Of a stretch of DNA of 64,000 nucleotides, positions 1 to 10,772 are shown one piece after another. The stretch is from positions 62,001 through 126,000 of the forward strand of contig VXIS01000065.1 of the NCBI GenBank assembly GCA_008704415.1, given 5' to 3'. The notes under the pieces were generated by a model, which saw nothing but the letters and a program-made list of their open reading frames with translations, was not told the DNA's origin and did no database searches. How positions within the stretch are numbered: position 1 is the first letter of the stretch; each line of letters opens with the position of its first letter. Position numbers and translations under genes: made by a program. Origin of the DNA: Sphaerosporella brunnea. Lineage: Eukaryota; Ascomycota; Pezizomycetes; Pezizales; Pyronemataceae.

Positions 1-862
1 CTGGAAGGAATGAACGGTATTATAAGTAGTATGATGTCGTATGGATAGATAGAAATAAGAGTGAGCCAACAAACACCGGCAAGCCGCCCCGCTGACTGAA
101 TACGAGTCTCCTTCATGTCGATCAATGACGGCGGCCTCTCTACCTGTACATGCTCAACAACAAAAACCATACCCAGTTCGATCCAAATATGAGCCATGTA
201 TCATTGAATGCAAGCGCTTGGTCGATGACGATGCGATGGCGCAGATTTCGGGAGAAATTATTGCCGCCGTGCTGGGCCGCGTTGATAAGCTGGCGCACGG
301 AAAACCTGACGCGCTGAGCAGAACGGTACTGATGCTTTAGATTAGATCCACATGATCAACGCGCAGCATGCGCTACCTGCGTGCTGCCTTCTCTGTGGCG
401 TATTTGTGCCAGCTGCAAGCGGTCACCTTAGATCTGGAATCCCCCAAGGCTACAATTGAGGTTTTTCAGAGATGGAACTGGAGACGCCAGAAGGGCGGGT
501 GGCGGCTATCAAATGGGTACTTGGGGTGTTGGGCGGAGCCTGGCCGCATGCACTACTGCGGGACCACAGTGCTGTGCACAATTGCGTCATAGGTGCGGCT
601 GCTGTGCACGCGAAGAACTTGTGCGAATGGCAACAAGTCTTTGGCGTCTGTCTGTCAACAAGGACCCACACTCCTACAGACTATCTCATGGACCGTAGCG
701 GGTTTGTGGTCCATATGGACCACAAAGTTCGATATCTGAGAAAAAATTGAATTTCTGTGGTATGGACCGCGCCGTTGGGGTTGCGCCGCCGGGACTCAGT
801 ATTTTCAGCCCTGCCTCCACCTTATGGGGCGCACCGATCAACACCACGCCCTCCTGAACGCT
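1..862. other. No supported gene
   Basis: Short overlapping ORFs occur in several frames, the longest from an ATG being 71 codons at 125-340 (+). None has a recognisable motif, splice structure or consistent frame. I see no repeat with a second copy here. Confidence 0.4.
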
Positions 863-1640
863 TCACGACGTGTGAAAATCAAAGAAACAATTGCGCTCCT
901 CATTCATGCAAAGCGGCTTGCGACACGAACCGCAAGACCACCGGCTTTTAGGCAAGTTTGCTGAGCCTTGCTCACCCCGCTGTTTACTCGCAAAGCGACA
1001 CAACCAACACACCAGGCGCTGGCCCCCTTCTAGGCCCAATGGGAGGTGTCCGCAATCTGAAGGACAAACGCTGGTAGTGGGCAACTCAGTCGCCGTCCTC
1101 ATACGGGGAGCAGATGTTGTTTGGCTCGCTGTAGAGGATGTTGTTGTGGCCCGGGAGGCCCGGAGCTCGGCGCCGGCATTGATGAGACGCCGGCATTGAT
1201 GAGAGCCCACGCACACCGAAGCCGAAACTCTTTGCTACTGAGCTTTTCCACCCCGTTAATGTCAGAGAAGATGATTTCTGCGTTGATAAACATGCTTTGG
1301 ACGGGCCGTGCCGCAACTACCCATTTTGAGATCGCGACGCAACCGTGCGACCAAAGGAACTGTACGATAAAAATTGTCCAAATAGCCAATGAAGTATCTC
1401 TCATGCGGAAGCTTCCTAAGGAGGTGGTAGGCGGCCTCGCCTGTTGAGGTAGGGCCTTCGACAGGATTGACGGGGTCCGGTCCGGCCTGGTTAGATGTAG
1501 GGAGAAAGTCCCACACGTAACCGTGGTCTCGGAAGTCAGCCAGCTCCGCCTCAATGGTGAATCTTGCCGAGTCTTGAGCTCTTCTCGGATCGTGGACGAT
1601 GTACCGGTGAGCTTGTTTCTCCGCCAGGTCTACGTCTCGT
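863..1640 (-). pseudogene. piggyBac-like transposase relic (C-terminal half)
   Basis: Reading leftwards from about 1640, broken frames give pieces in the order expected for a piggyBac (DDE_Tnp_1_7) transposase. First comes a stretch around HGYVWDF. Then, at about 1400-1310, comes a YLDNFYRTVPL...GSCGTARP segment, matching the family's DNFFTS...L...GACGTTR signature. Near 1140 a GHNN element resembles the late WQDNN motif. The relic ends at about 1040-863 with a cysteine-rich tail, CWLC...WSCGSC...LC...CFFDFH, like the C-terminal zinc-binding domain that follows the catalytic core. The pieces lie in different frames and are interrupted by stops. The N-terminus and terminal repeats were not found. 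The family call rests on the co-linear motifs; no product is expected. Confidence 0.7.
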
Positions 1641-2382
1641 TATTTGGCCAATTCCTTACTTCGTTGGGAATCCCGCCGCGGTGCCAGGCTGTTCCCAACA
1701 TCGCCCACCGGCTCGAATTCGGCCCGCTGCCGCTGTCCGGCACGGCACGACCCCGATCGTACAAGATACATGAGTGAAGTATATGCAGAAAACATACGTT
1801 AGCAATGGCCTAGTATGCCTTGATAAACTACGTCAAAATATACGTCAACTATATTTCGACGTGTATTCGTGGGGATGTTGTGCTGGCTGGGGACGCCTTG
1901 AGCAGTGGTGGCTAGGCAGATCTGAGATGGGCATCCAGGAGGACGCGGCTACGGTGTCGATTCCAGCAATGAAATAATGTTCTGCCCACGAACATCACAG
2001 ATGCAACATGAAGCTACTGATTATGCTATTACTTGGATTTGGATGTTGTATTCGAGTTAAACATATTGCGGGTTCAATGTAGGGATGTACATAGGTAGAG
2101 TGACACTTAGTGAGGCTGGGTAGATAGACCTCGGGTCCTCGACCTCGCTTCCTCCTAATCAACCAACCTTCACCCAAAACACTTCTCCACATTCAAATCA
2201 TCTCCGGACGCGGGTTAAGGATCCTGCCCAGACCTTACATATTGCTGGCCTCCTGCCCCGTTTACATCACCTCCAAGCAATGCCTCTCTCCCGCACACCC
2301 ACCCCTACTGCACCCGCTGCCACCCGCTGCCACCCCCAGCAACCCCGCCCCTAGCAGTTCGTTCCCTCCTCGGTATTTCAAA
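1641..2382. other. No supported gene
   Basis: AT-richer DNA with short ORFs only. The last 130 bases are C-rich and pyrimidine-rich, which would suit a 5' leader for the downstream ORF, but no clear TATA element is visible. Confidence 0.35.
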
Positions 2383-2795
2383 ATGGCACCGCTGATAGTG
2401 TTGACGACAGGGGCGCCGGAGCCGGACCGATCACCACTACCAAGCCCCGAACCGGAGGGTGCGGCCCCGCCTGGCCAAGATGCCCAGTGGCTGCCCCAAT
2501 GGGTCAATTATCGATCATGGATCCCTTCGGCTGAGGCCTTGGTCGAATGGGTCGTCCATTCCCTAGAGACTCTGCAAGGGATCGCCTCCGAGACCCTATC
2601 AAGCCACGTCTCGGGCGGCCAGTACAACACGGGTGTCGACGTTCTTGCTGACAATTGCGGTTGCTGTGATGCGGCGAGTGAAGCAGGAGGGATACGAGAC
2701 GTATGTATCCGACTCCGTCGTGCATTTCGAATGAAGAGAAATTCTGATCTATGCAGGTCGCGCAAAGCCAATCAAGCGGAGCAGCTTCCTGTATA

Positions 2796-2796
<1 letters not shown>
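2383..2796 (+). CDS. Hypothetical protein, 137 aa
   Basis: The start is the first in-frame ATG (context CAAAATGGC), after a C-rich leader. The product has a proline/glutamate-rich N-terminus (about residues 10-35), then a Trp-containing segment (QWLPQWVNYRSW) and a Cys pair (CGCC). I do not recognise it. A possible intron, GTATGT to ATGCAG (about 2701-2756, 56 nt), would shift the frame into a poly-T run encoding poly-Phe, so the unspliced frame or a 3' end lost to repeat insertion are alternatives. It lies directly upstream of a 150-bp T-rich tract, unusual for an intact gene. It could be a chance ORF. Confidence 0.3.
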
Positions 2797-2829
<33 letters not shown>

Positions 2830-2951
2830 CTTTTTCTTTTCATCATGTTTTGGTTGCTTTTTTTTGCTGCACATTTGTATTTTTTTTCCTTTTTTTTGCT
2901 TTTTTGATTTTTGTTGCTTTTTTTTCCTATTTTTTTCTTATTTTTTTTTTG
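2797..2951. repeat. T-rich low-complexity tract
   Basis: About 150 bases of almost pure T in long runs with interspersed C, G and A. A similar larger tract lies at 60724-61190. It could be a poly(A) tail of a retroposed sequence read on the minus strand, or simple-sequence expansion. Confidence 0.8.
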
Positions 2952-2989
2952 GATGCCGTTCGTTACGGCGATCGATGATGACCCCCAAA

Positions 2990-3156
2990 TGTTGAAAGCA
3001 GTGTATTATCACTATCTTCAAGACTTGTCAAAGTGCGCTTATATGCATCTCATAGCCTCGCTGGATATCACTCCTTACCCCTATCACAGTATCTCATTCG
3101 TGCTATCACTCCATCTCACTCGTCCTTATCCATGCCTAGAAAGCCAATTTCCAACA
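2990..3156 (+). repeat. Possible solo or 5' LTR
   Basis: The segment begins TGTTG and ends CCAACA, the inverted TG...CA terminal signature of fungal LTRs. Its last 45 or so bases match the LTR-like sequence at 37199-37403 in inverted orientation (shared CATGCCTAGAAAGCCA). The gypsy gag relic starts 150 bp downstream on the same strand, so this may be its 5' LTR. No primer-binding site was recognised after it. Confidence 0.45.
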
Positions 3157-3309
3157 ACAAATCTCCCCATAGTCTACTTTTTTCTATTCTACCTACACAC
3201 TTACGGCACTACCGAGTGTGCTTCCTTCTCCTAGAACCCATTCCCGCTGCTTTCTACAACGAGCCGGTGCAAACCGATCGTTTTTTTTCTCGTTCCCTCG
3301 ACACTTCCT

Positions 3310-4998
3310 ATGCCACGGCACCGACCCGGCAAACGACAGCGTCAGCAAGCCCTCACTCAGTTGAACGATCGTCTGCAAGAACAACGCAAAGACAACTCGC
3401 AGAAGCAGTCCGCTACCGGGAAAAAACAACGCTGACCGGATCGAGAAACACACTCCCGAACGGAAGTTCTCAGCGAGAGAAGTCGACACGATCGTACAGC
3501 CGGCAGTCACAGCGGCGGTTACAGCTACGGTTACGGCTACGAAGGAACTCATTGCTGGCACTGAGCCGAAATCACCCGCCGAACGAAGTACGAACCCTCC
3601 GAGGCGGATTTGGCAAGAATCATAGCAGCTTTGAAAGCGAGCGACATATTGGACCCCGAGAAGGAACACAAGAACGACATCTTGAATGACGGAAAACGAT
3701 ATTGGAAGACCACTCGGACGTAGGTTACTTTTGGCCGGACATGCCAACATCGTACGGTGCAGGACGAGTGGTCGACTACGACGGTGCTCGCTATTTCCGG
3801 GACGTCAACGCGTTCGTAGCTCAGGTCAAGGATTCAGTCGCGTACTATACGGCGGAGGTGGTTCGAAACAACCTACAGAACTGTTTGAAGGGACAAGCGT
3901 TCATATGGTACAGCGATATTGTGCCTCAGTCGACAAAGAAACGACGTATCTACGGAGTGTACACACTGGACTGAAGCCCTGGTGGAGAACTTCAAAACCA
4001 AGCCATGGACCGTGTCGCCTCGGAACAAACTCGATACACAATGCAGATGTTGAACTCCGGCGTTCCACTGGTTTCCTGGTTTACGGATATGATTTCCCTG
4101 GCAACGGATGCCGGATTCAGTGACGAACAGAAACTCCGTTTCGTGTGGCACAAGGTGGACACAGAACTTCGTGAACGACTTCCCCCTCTCACGGACACGC
4201 ATACAGTTCAAACGTATTTGAACGCCATTCGCACAGCGGAAGAACCGGCGGATTGGCGTTACAATCGCACACCAACTACGCAGGCATTTATGCCGAGACC
4301 GACGACTCAGGCACAATCTCAACCATATGTAAGGAACACGGTGCAAACCGACTCCCAGCAATCCGCGACGGCGACCAAACCCGTATCGCAGACTACCAAT
4401 AAATTCTCTCAATATATACCAGAGGCTTTCAGACCGAAAACACTCCCGGCCCCCGGCCCCCGACAACTCGAAACCGATGACTCGACCCGATATGCCTAAT
4501 GAGACGCCGCCTGAACCAGCCGTCACCCAGACTCCCGAAGAGCTTGTACCCGATGCGGAGAAGCACCAGCCTGTGAGTCATACGGAAGAGTCCCCTCAGG
4601 TGCAGGGCACGCTCGATCCCATCCCTGGTGACGATGACTACGGTCTATCCGACGATGCCCATGATATGGCTGCGGAGGGACAGAACGACACCCCCGAGGC
4701 CAAGATCGACGATAAGAACGAACTACTCCTACAGCAACCGGACGAGGCACTCCTACAGCAACCAGACCGGACGAGCCTGAGATTGCAGATTCCGTCAAGG
4801 AGACTCCCGACGACGCTCATCACGATCAGGTCGATAACAACAGTGCAGCCTCGGTCGACAAGATTGATAACAACACTACCGGTGCCGCGCATGAGGACTC
4901 CGGCACCCCAATCGACAAGGTTTGAGTCGGCATCGGCACTACGGACGATAGTCAGCTACAGGAGCAGTACGAGCGTCGACACCCGGGCCCTATGGTGA
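3310..4998 (+). pseudogene. Ty3/gypsy-like gag relic
   Basis: A gag-like reading frame starts at an ATG at 3310 with a basic, glutamine-rich N-terminus (MPRHRPGKRQRQQ) and breaks up through frameshifts and stops. The most readable block is 3702-3974 (YFWPDMP...GQAFIWYSDIV, with the hydrophobic-Trp-Tyr pattern of capsid-like retrotransposon gag proteins). It continues out of frame at 4005-4499 (WFTDMISLATDAGFSDEQ...LRERLPP). A further ORF, 4477-4998, is acidic and Pro/Gln-rich, like the tail of a gag polyprotein. No protease, reverse transcriptase or integrase follows. Family placement is by motif impression only. At least two frameshifts (near 3680 and 3985) show it is dead. Confidence 0.55.
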
Positions 4999-5295
4999 TC
5001 GATGGATACCGTCAGGAATTGACTTACATCAACGAAGCGTTTAAGAAACACCACTGGCGCGTGCAGGGAAGGATTGGCATAGGATGATTGGCCTTGATGG
5101 AACTGAACAACGACGAGGGTTGACTTGTTTTGAGTTTTGACTGTAATTTCCATGAACTCGAATACAATAATGTGCACTCGAGCTTTAACCGGAGTCACGT
5201 GGTCTCAATGAAAAAAGACTTCTTCTCTTCGCATTTAAGGACCTCAGAATTTTGCCTGCTCTCATGTTCTTCTAACATCCGCCCTACCACTCACG

Positions 5296-6020
5296 ATGTT
5301 CACCACCATCGGGATGAAGGTTTTCGCTCGCCACCATACCGACGTTCTGGTCATCCCGGACTCGGCGCGACGACCACCAAAAGACGTAACACGGTGCCCA
5401 CACTGTTCCCTCGACGTTCGAACTCACTATGAAGGTATCGTATCGATCAGGTCACCACCGCTGCTGATCAAACATCAGGATTCCAGAACATTTCCCAACG
5501 TGACGCTGTGGTTTGCGGCTGTTTTTGCGATCCTTGTAAGTACCGGTGGACCTTTATGGCGCTGTTGCTGATTTGTATCTCTTGCAAGTTCTGCGTGGTT
5601 TTGGGGTTGGTGTTTTGTATCCTTCACCTGCACGCCAAGATCATATCAGATAGTGCGCATTGGCCGATGCCTCCATCTAGCATGTTGACGCATCAGCGCG
5701 CGGCGCGCAGCACGTGCCAAAACCGCGCCCGCTCCCCCCAAAAAAACCATTCGCTTTTGCCGATACCGGTACGTGAATCGGCTCACCGCGCTCTATCATG
5801 CCCACTGGTCGCCGGTATGCGCCGTCATCCGCACCCAAATGGTCGTGTGCGCGCATGTACACCGGCATCCAGTGCGGGTGGGATTCCTGCCCCGATGCCC
5901 TGTACATCGGTGTACATCCACCTGGACTCAATATTTTGCTTTGCGGCCACTGGCCGCTGGCCACCAAGAAACGTAGAAACAACGGCACTTGATAGGATTG
6001 AAAAACCGCACGATTTTTAG
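5296..6020 (+). CDS. Candidate small membrane protein, two exons
   Basis: Proposed CDS is join(5296..5535, 5589..6020), 223 aa. The 53-nt intron begins GTAAGT and ends GCAAG with a CTGAT-like branch sequence; splicing keeps the frame and joins two hydrophobic halves into one segment at about residues 69-97 (LWFAAVFAIL / FCVVLGLVFCILHLHA), a good single transmembrane helix. The N-terminal 65 residues are soluble-looking with one CPHC pair. A TATA-like CATTTAAGG lies about 60 bp upstream and a pyrimidine-rich leader precedes the ATG. The C-terminal 100 residues run into a direct-repeat region, so the true end is uncertain. I do not recognise a family. The clean intron/TM coincidence is the main support. 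Confidence 0.4.
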
Positions 6021-6073
6021 CCGTATCCGCATGGCGTACATGCATGTACACCGGCATCGAGTGCGGGTGGGAA
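5852..6073. repeat. Direct repeat pair of about 30 bp
   Basis: Near-identical copies of a sequence beginning CATGTACACCGGCATC and continuing AGTGCGGGTGGGA occur at about 5853-5882 and 6043-6072, about 190 bp apart, differing at one internal base. The second copy abuts the point where the retrotransposon gag frame on the minus strand ends, so the pair may mark an insertion or rearrangement. Confidence 0.6.
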
Positions 6074-6274
6074 GGTGGCGTTCTGGGGTTCGTTCTCAGG
6101 CTGGAGAGGCGATTGAGTTTGCTCATCAGCGGTTACAGTCGATGCGGCGAGCTGTCGTTCCAAATCCTCGACATCGGTGAGGTCGGCCTCGCTGAATTGC
6201 TCCACCGGGGGTTGGGAAATCGGGGCCTGAGCGGCCTGGGGTGAGACCTGGGAAGCGGCGCGGGAGGAAACCAT
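6067..6274 (-). pseudogene. Retrotransposon gag N-terminus (truncated)
   Basis: An ATG at 6274 (leader CACAAAAATGG) opens a frame of about 67 residues: a serine/alanine/glutamine-rich start (MVSSRAASQVSPQAAQAP) followed by an acidic segment (FSEADLTDVEDLERQLA). The style matches N-termini of basidiomycete gypsy gag proteins, but I cannot name the element. It sits directly downstream of the TATA-containing promoter-like repeat at 6338-6552 on the same strand. The homologous frame stops at the direct repeat near 6070, beyond which nothing gag-like follows, so it is a 5' fragment. Confidence 0.4.
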
Positions 6275-6337
6275 TTTTGTGAGAATTGAGGAAGAGAGGC
6301 GCGAGTTCAAGGAGGAGCTCTAGTGAGTTTGGTATAG

Positions 6338-6552
6338 AGGGCAGAAAACTGTGCGAAGACGTGCGGTCTGAGGTCTGAGTTGAGAAGAGGATTCCGGACG
6401 GGGTCCTCGGCCCGATTTAAAGGGCCTCGAGGTCCGTCTAGATCCTCCCACGCCGATCCGCCACAATCTCTTTCCCGGCACCTGGACCCTTCCTTCCTAC
6501 AAGCCCAGATCCTTCCATTCCGTCAACCGCCCAAATCCTCCTGCTCCGTCTA
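6338..6552 (-). promoter_or_regulatory. Retrotransposon 5' regulatory region (LTR or promoter), copy 1
   Basis: This stretch is repeated in inverted orientation at 31305-31532 with strong similarity over about 210 bp. Both copies, read in their own sense, contain the CCGGCACCT block, then CTCGAGGYCC, a TTTAAAT/TTAAATAG TATA-like box, CCCCGTCCGGA, and GACCGCACGTCTTC followed by an AGTTTTCTG block. In this copy an ATG and gag-like ORF follow within about 65 bp of the repeat. Confidence 0.55.
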
Positions 6553-7270
6553 TGCGATCTGTGAGCTACAATCCTGCCGGGCAATACCTTCGCCCCTGCG
6601 CCGACTCCCCTTGGTCCTCTGCCTGCTGCTGCTCCTTAGCCTTCTCGTTCTCCTCGTCGTTCCCTGGCTCTTCCTTCTGCATCTCCTGATCACACCGCGG
6701 AGCGGGATTAGTGCCGGCAAAAAGAGTCTGCAATGCCGCTGGGATGCTGCCTCGACCTTTTGGATCTGAACTGAGTAATCGTTCTGGCGACCATCCTAGT
6801 GTACTCGATTCGTGGACGCCTTGACCATGTATATCTATCGTGGATCGGAGTGCGACAAATCTGCGCCTTTTCAGTGGGCGTCGAGCAAACGTGTTTTCCC
6901 GGGTCCTCCACAATCGGTGATATCCAATCTTTGTCCGAGTGGTGTTATCTCACTTATCGAGGCCATCAGTGCAGCCACGTTATGGCCATGTATACTTGAG
7001 TAATTATGTACGAGAACTGCTCTCTTAATTGATCAACACTTGTCGGAGATTTGTTTAAGGTACACTACATATCCCAAAAGGCCTATGCACACCAAGATCT
7101 TAAGAAAACATCAAGCCTGTTAGCAGCCCTCTTTGAAAACCCACGGCGCGACCTACCGTAAGCACAACACCGAATACGCAAAGTTGGACCGCAATCTCCA
7201 TATCATGAATTGTTGCGGAGGTGGATGTTTGATCAGCACGCTGGTGGATTGTTCAAGCGATGGATAGGAT
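6553..7270. other. No supported gene
   Basis: ORFs of up to 129 codons overlap on both strands but show no motif or splice signal. Nothing repetitive was noticed. Confidence 0.4.
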
Positions 7271-7390
7271 ACCTTCAATGTAGGGATTTTCACAGCATAA
7301 ACCTTCAATGTAGGGATTTTCACAGCATAAACCTTCAATGTAGGGATTTTCACAGCATAAACCTTCAATGTAGGGATTTTCACAGCATAA
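7271..7390. repeat. Perfect minisatellite, 4 x 30 bp
   Basis: Four identical head-to-tail copies of a 30-bp unit (beginning ACCTTCAATGTAGGG and ending CACAGCATAA) occupy 7271-7390. Because 30 is a multiple of three, several frames stay open across it and give artificial 10-residue peptide repeats on both strands. Confidence 0.97.
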
Positions 7391-7727
7391 ACCGTACGCG
7401 CAGGCGGTTCTGTTCCCTCGGGGTGGAGAAACGATTTCGGGAATGGAGTTTGGGGGCCCTGAGCCCGAAGCATGCTTCTCAGCGAAAGAGTGTATGTCGC
7501 TGATGGTCATTCTCAGAGGCGGAGTAGATAACTATCGAACGAGCCAAATGGGAACTCATCGCATCTTAAATACGACGTCAAGGGGACCGCAGGATTCCGA
7601 ATGCTGGCCATATGCCTGTAAGGTTGAGTTTTTCATACAGCGGTGACTGAGCTTACAGTTCAAACTCGAGACTCATAAAAGTCTAACCTTTACAAGCTTT
7701 GTGTCACATCTGAACAGTCTAAGTGGG

Positions 7728-8345
7728 TAGCGATGGGCACGGGGCGGCGGGGACGGGGACGGGGACAGTCCCCAACCCGCGGGGACGGGGATATCCACGC
7801 GGGGACTGGAAACTCCCCGCGGGGATCGCAGTAAAAAAGCTACTCCGCGCGCCAATAGTGTTTTGTACAATTTCGTGAGCCTACAGGCGGTGCCTGCGCG
7901 CATTTCACGCGTTTTCCTCCGTCTCTTCCGCCCAAAAACCGGGTGCTTCAACGAAGTCACCCATAAAACCGTTCCCCCGGCCGGATGTGTCCTCCGCTGT
8001 GTCCTGCGCTGTGTCAATGGCGACTGACAGCAAAGAGTCGAAGCCCAGCACATCGCTCCGCCACCAAGCCTTTAAGAGGCAGGCTGCCTGAATGGTGGCG
8101 GGCAGTAACCGCGATGATGACGGCATGCCGAAACCTTATATTATCCCCGGGGATGCGCGGGGATCAACATGGTCCCCGAGCGAACGGGTAGTCACAGACG
8201 GGGATGGAAATCAACATCGCTGAATTCCTTCTGAAATTTACACAAAATGAGTTCTACAGGGTCGCCGGAGTAGTTTCATGCGTTTTCCACAAATCCCCGT
8301 GCGTCCCCGTCATACGCGGGGACCACGTCCCCGTGCGCATCGCTA
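7728..8345. mobile_element. Non-autonomous hAT element, 618 bp
   Basis: Ends are TAGCGATGGGCACGGGG on the left and the inverted CCCCGTGCGCATCGCTA on the right. The element is flanked by a perfect 8-bp direct repeat TAAGTGGG (7720-7727 and 8346-8353), the hAT target-site length. Subterminal regions are made of GGGGAC repeats. On the minus strand near 8126-7990 a frame reads SSRLLPATIQAACLLKAWW, resembling the last residues of hAT C-terminal (dimerisation) domains, so it is probably an internally deleted derivative of an autonomous element. A partial second copy lies at 29790-29880. Confidence 0.85.
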
Positions 8346-8583
8346 TAAGTGGGAGCAAAACGTTCCGTCTATCTAATCAAACATTCCATCACCAGCCTCA
8401 TTGCCGATCGCGATCGATTGGCGCGTTCGCCTATGCCATTAACACAAAAAATATCTGGAGGAACCAATAAGAATTCCGAGTTTAACCGCCACTGCCATGT
8501 TTTTGACCAGCAGTATTCCACTAAATTCATGCACAGCGAGCAACCGGGAAATTCACCGATTTATGCAACCATAAAAGATCCGG

Positions 8584-8741
8584 GGTAGATGTACTGATGG
8601 ACATAAGACGAGCCGGCTCCAGCTAAAAGCTCGACCCTCGAGCAGAGCCGAGCGAAGCCCGACCCTTTGGCGAGCCGAGCCCGCTCAACCCTGTTGCCTG
8701 ACGAGCCGAGCTGTTGCTCGAGCCTTTTTTTATAGCTAGCT
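8584..8741 (+). mobile_element. hAT terminal fragment
   Basis: The left part (CTGATGGACATAAGACGAGCCGGCTC) resembles the terminus of the hAT element at 46007-47721, and the following 110 bp are rich in GAGCCGAGC motifs like that element's subterminal regions. No opposite end or target duplication was found. Confidence 0.5.
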
Positions 8742-9823
8742 AGTTAGGGGGGGATATGCCGTTCACAGGGCGAAGATGAAAAGTGCGGGCCCAAGGCGGG
8801 TTGATCGAGAACATTCCGTGGAATTCCATCACTGCTCAAACTCTGGCTCAATCACAGGAGCCTCGGTGACTCGCACTGACAGGTGGTGTGAGCAGAGGCC
8901 GCGGTCTGTGTCTGTAATAGTAAATATCGTCTGCAAGTGCAATATCAGACTAACAGAGGAAAGAAAACGGAAAGTGGTAATGGTCGCCGGATGAAAAGCC
9001 CTCCCAGGACTTCCACGTCATCCTCATTCGTGTCCTGCGCCACCCAAGATTGGCGGCCTTGGGATTGCACAGACCCTCTATGATAGCACAAGTAACCTAG
9101 TCTTCTGGCAGCAACGCGTGCGCAGAACGTCACCGGATGTGCCACCAGCCTAGGTCCGGCGCTATCTTGCGCCACAGCCCGGGACGCTCCAGGAACCATC
9201 ATAATTCACCGTCCTGAAAAAGGTCCTTCATGCTTTGCCGTTCCAGCACAGACATCGCTAGCGTTTCTCTGAGTGTCTCACGCAAAGCTTGTGGTTCAGC
9301 AAAGACCTCGTAATCTCACGCCCAGTAAGGAATTGATTGTGCCAGGATACAGCACATTCCTCACCTTCTTGAAAGCTGGCGGGAAGCCAATCTTCATTCG
9401 AATGATCCAGATTAAGGAACGTTGATCCTGAGGGGCATTCACCGCTCGATGCTGTTGCCATGGGCTTTCGATCATATCGATTGTTGTTGGAATTTGGTGC
9501 GGTCGTCGTGCGCCGGATTGGTTCATTGTTCATTGAAAGTGTAGCTAGTTCGGTGGTCACGCAGGTTGAGGTCGGGGGGAGCGTCTTCTTTCTCTCTCTT
9601 TCTTACCATGCAATTGATTCGATACAACCACCCCCTATAATTTTCATCGATTGTTTGCACAACGTACTACTGGATGTTTTGCCGATTGACTCATTGCACA
9701 GATATCATTCGTCAACCGCTGCAATGCCCAAATCCCTGTAACATGAGAAATAGTATCTATTGCAGCTTTGTTCTTTCGCCATCCATCATTCTCAGTCAAT
9801 ATTGTATGTGGTATTACCATTTA
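8742..9823. other. No supported gene
   Basis: ORFs up to 100 codons overlap on both strands at 9258-9741. No motif or intron was recognised. Confidence 0.35.
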
Positions 9824-10078
9824 TGGCCGCTCAGACAGGCGTTTATTCTTTTTAATCACGTTTCCAGATATACTGCCGGTTTCGGCCGGTTCTGGATAAG
9901 CACTTGAAATTGGAGCCCAATAGCAACCGTTCTTGCTTCTTGCTCCAGGTCGGTTATCGATCGTATAAACGTGTAGTAACGGCTAAAAAGGCGTTCCAAC
10001 AAAACGGTCTATAGAGCCGGATAAACAGTCAGTTTCAAATTGGTATAAACGGGTCAGAAACGCCTGTCTGAGCGGCCC
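9824..10078. mobile_element. TA-flanked MITE, 255 bp
   Basis: Perfect 20-bp terminal inverted repeats (GGCCGCTCAGACAGGCGTTT at 9825-9844 and its complement at 10058-10077) bound a non-coding segment flanked by TA on both sides, as in Tc1/mariner-type MITEs. Confidence 0.85.
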
Positions 10079-10265
10079 TATTGTTTACACCCCAAATTGG
10101 TGCAGGAATGCCAGCAAGCCACCTCGTGTGCAGAAGAGCTCGGTGAGACAGGCGAGCGCTTGCCGGCTGCACAGGCCGCAAACCGTATTGTATGCACCGG
10201 CCAGTGGGAGCCCTTATTTTACAGTTTTCACTGTTTTGACATCCGAATTGAAAGTGGAATACATA

Positions 10266-10475
10266 TGGTGCAGGCAGCTATAAACCTAGTCGTCGCACAG
10301 ATATTTTCGTCGGAAAATAAGCAGCACGCAAGTGCAGAAACAGTGGAATGGAAAACGTTGGGTTGTAGAGCGCATCTGCCTGAGGTGCTTAACGTTTGTT
10401 TTGCTCTGGGTTCGGACGCGGGGATTGATTGTGGTCGTCCATCTCCGACGACCAGGTTTATAGCTGCCTGCACCA
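10266..10475. mobile_element. TA-flanked MITE, 210 bp
   Basis: Terminal inverted repeats of 30 bp with one mismatch (outer end TGGTGCAGGCAGCTATAAAC; 10266-10295 and 10446-10475), flanked by TA dinucleotides. The terminal TGGTGC is shared with the larger element at 40402-41140. Non-coding. Confidence 0.85.
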
Positions 10476-10589
10476 TAGGCTTCATCTTCGCGTTTCACTG
10501 GAATGAATGGCGCGTGGACTGCCAGCTTTGAGGTCAGGGTATAGTCTTGACAAATAGTGAACCATAAAGGTCTCGAATTGGGTAAAGAC

Positions 10590-10772
10590 TGTTGTAATTC
10601 TATGATTAGGCTTGTGCAACGAGGCTGCTGCGAGTGATGGATACTGAGGCTGGATTGCAGGAGGTTTGGCATGGTGATTAGCATTAGCTAGCGAACAATA
10701 ATCACAATTACACGCTTCAACAAATCATATCCGCAACCTTCCAAGAGATTCTAAACCCTCCTAATTCCAACA
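10590..10772 (+). repeat. Ty1/copia 5' LTR
   Basis: A 183-bp segment starting TGTTG and ending CCAACA, immediately followed by a primer-binding site and a copia gag gene. No second LTR copy was found downstream, so the element is truncated at its 3' side. Confidence 0.7.

Noticed and set aside
2751..2978. ORF rich in phenylalanine
   Set aside because: It is a translation of the T-rich tract and has no real coding character; the same holds for the ORFs at 60593-61425.
7271..7390. CRISPR-like array
   Set aside because: The copies are head to tail without unique spacers and the genome is eukaryotic.
7210..7510. Proteins with four 10-residue repeats
   Set aside because: The repeats come from the 30-bp minisatellite, which is open in several frames on both strands; no flanking protein domain is visible.
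10097..10531. 144-codon ORF as a gene
   Set aside because: It runs through the 210-bp MITE and its inverted repeats.
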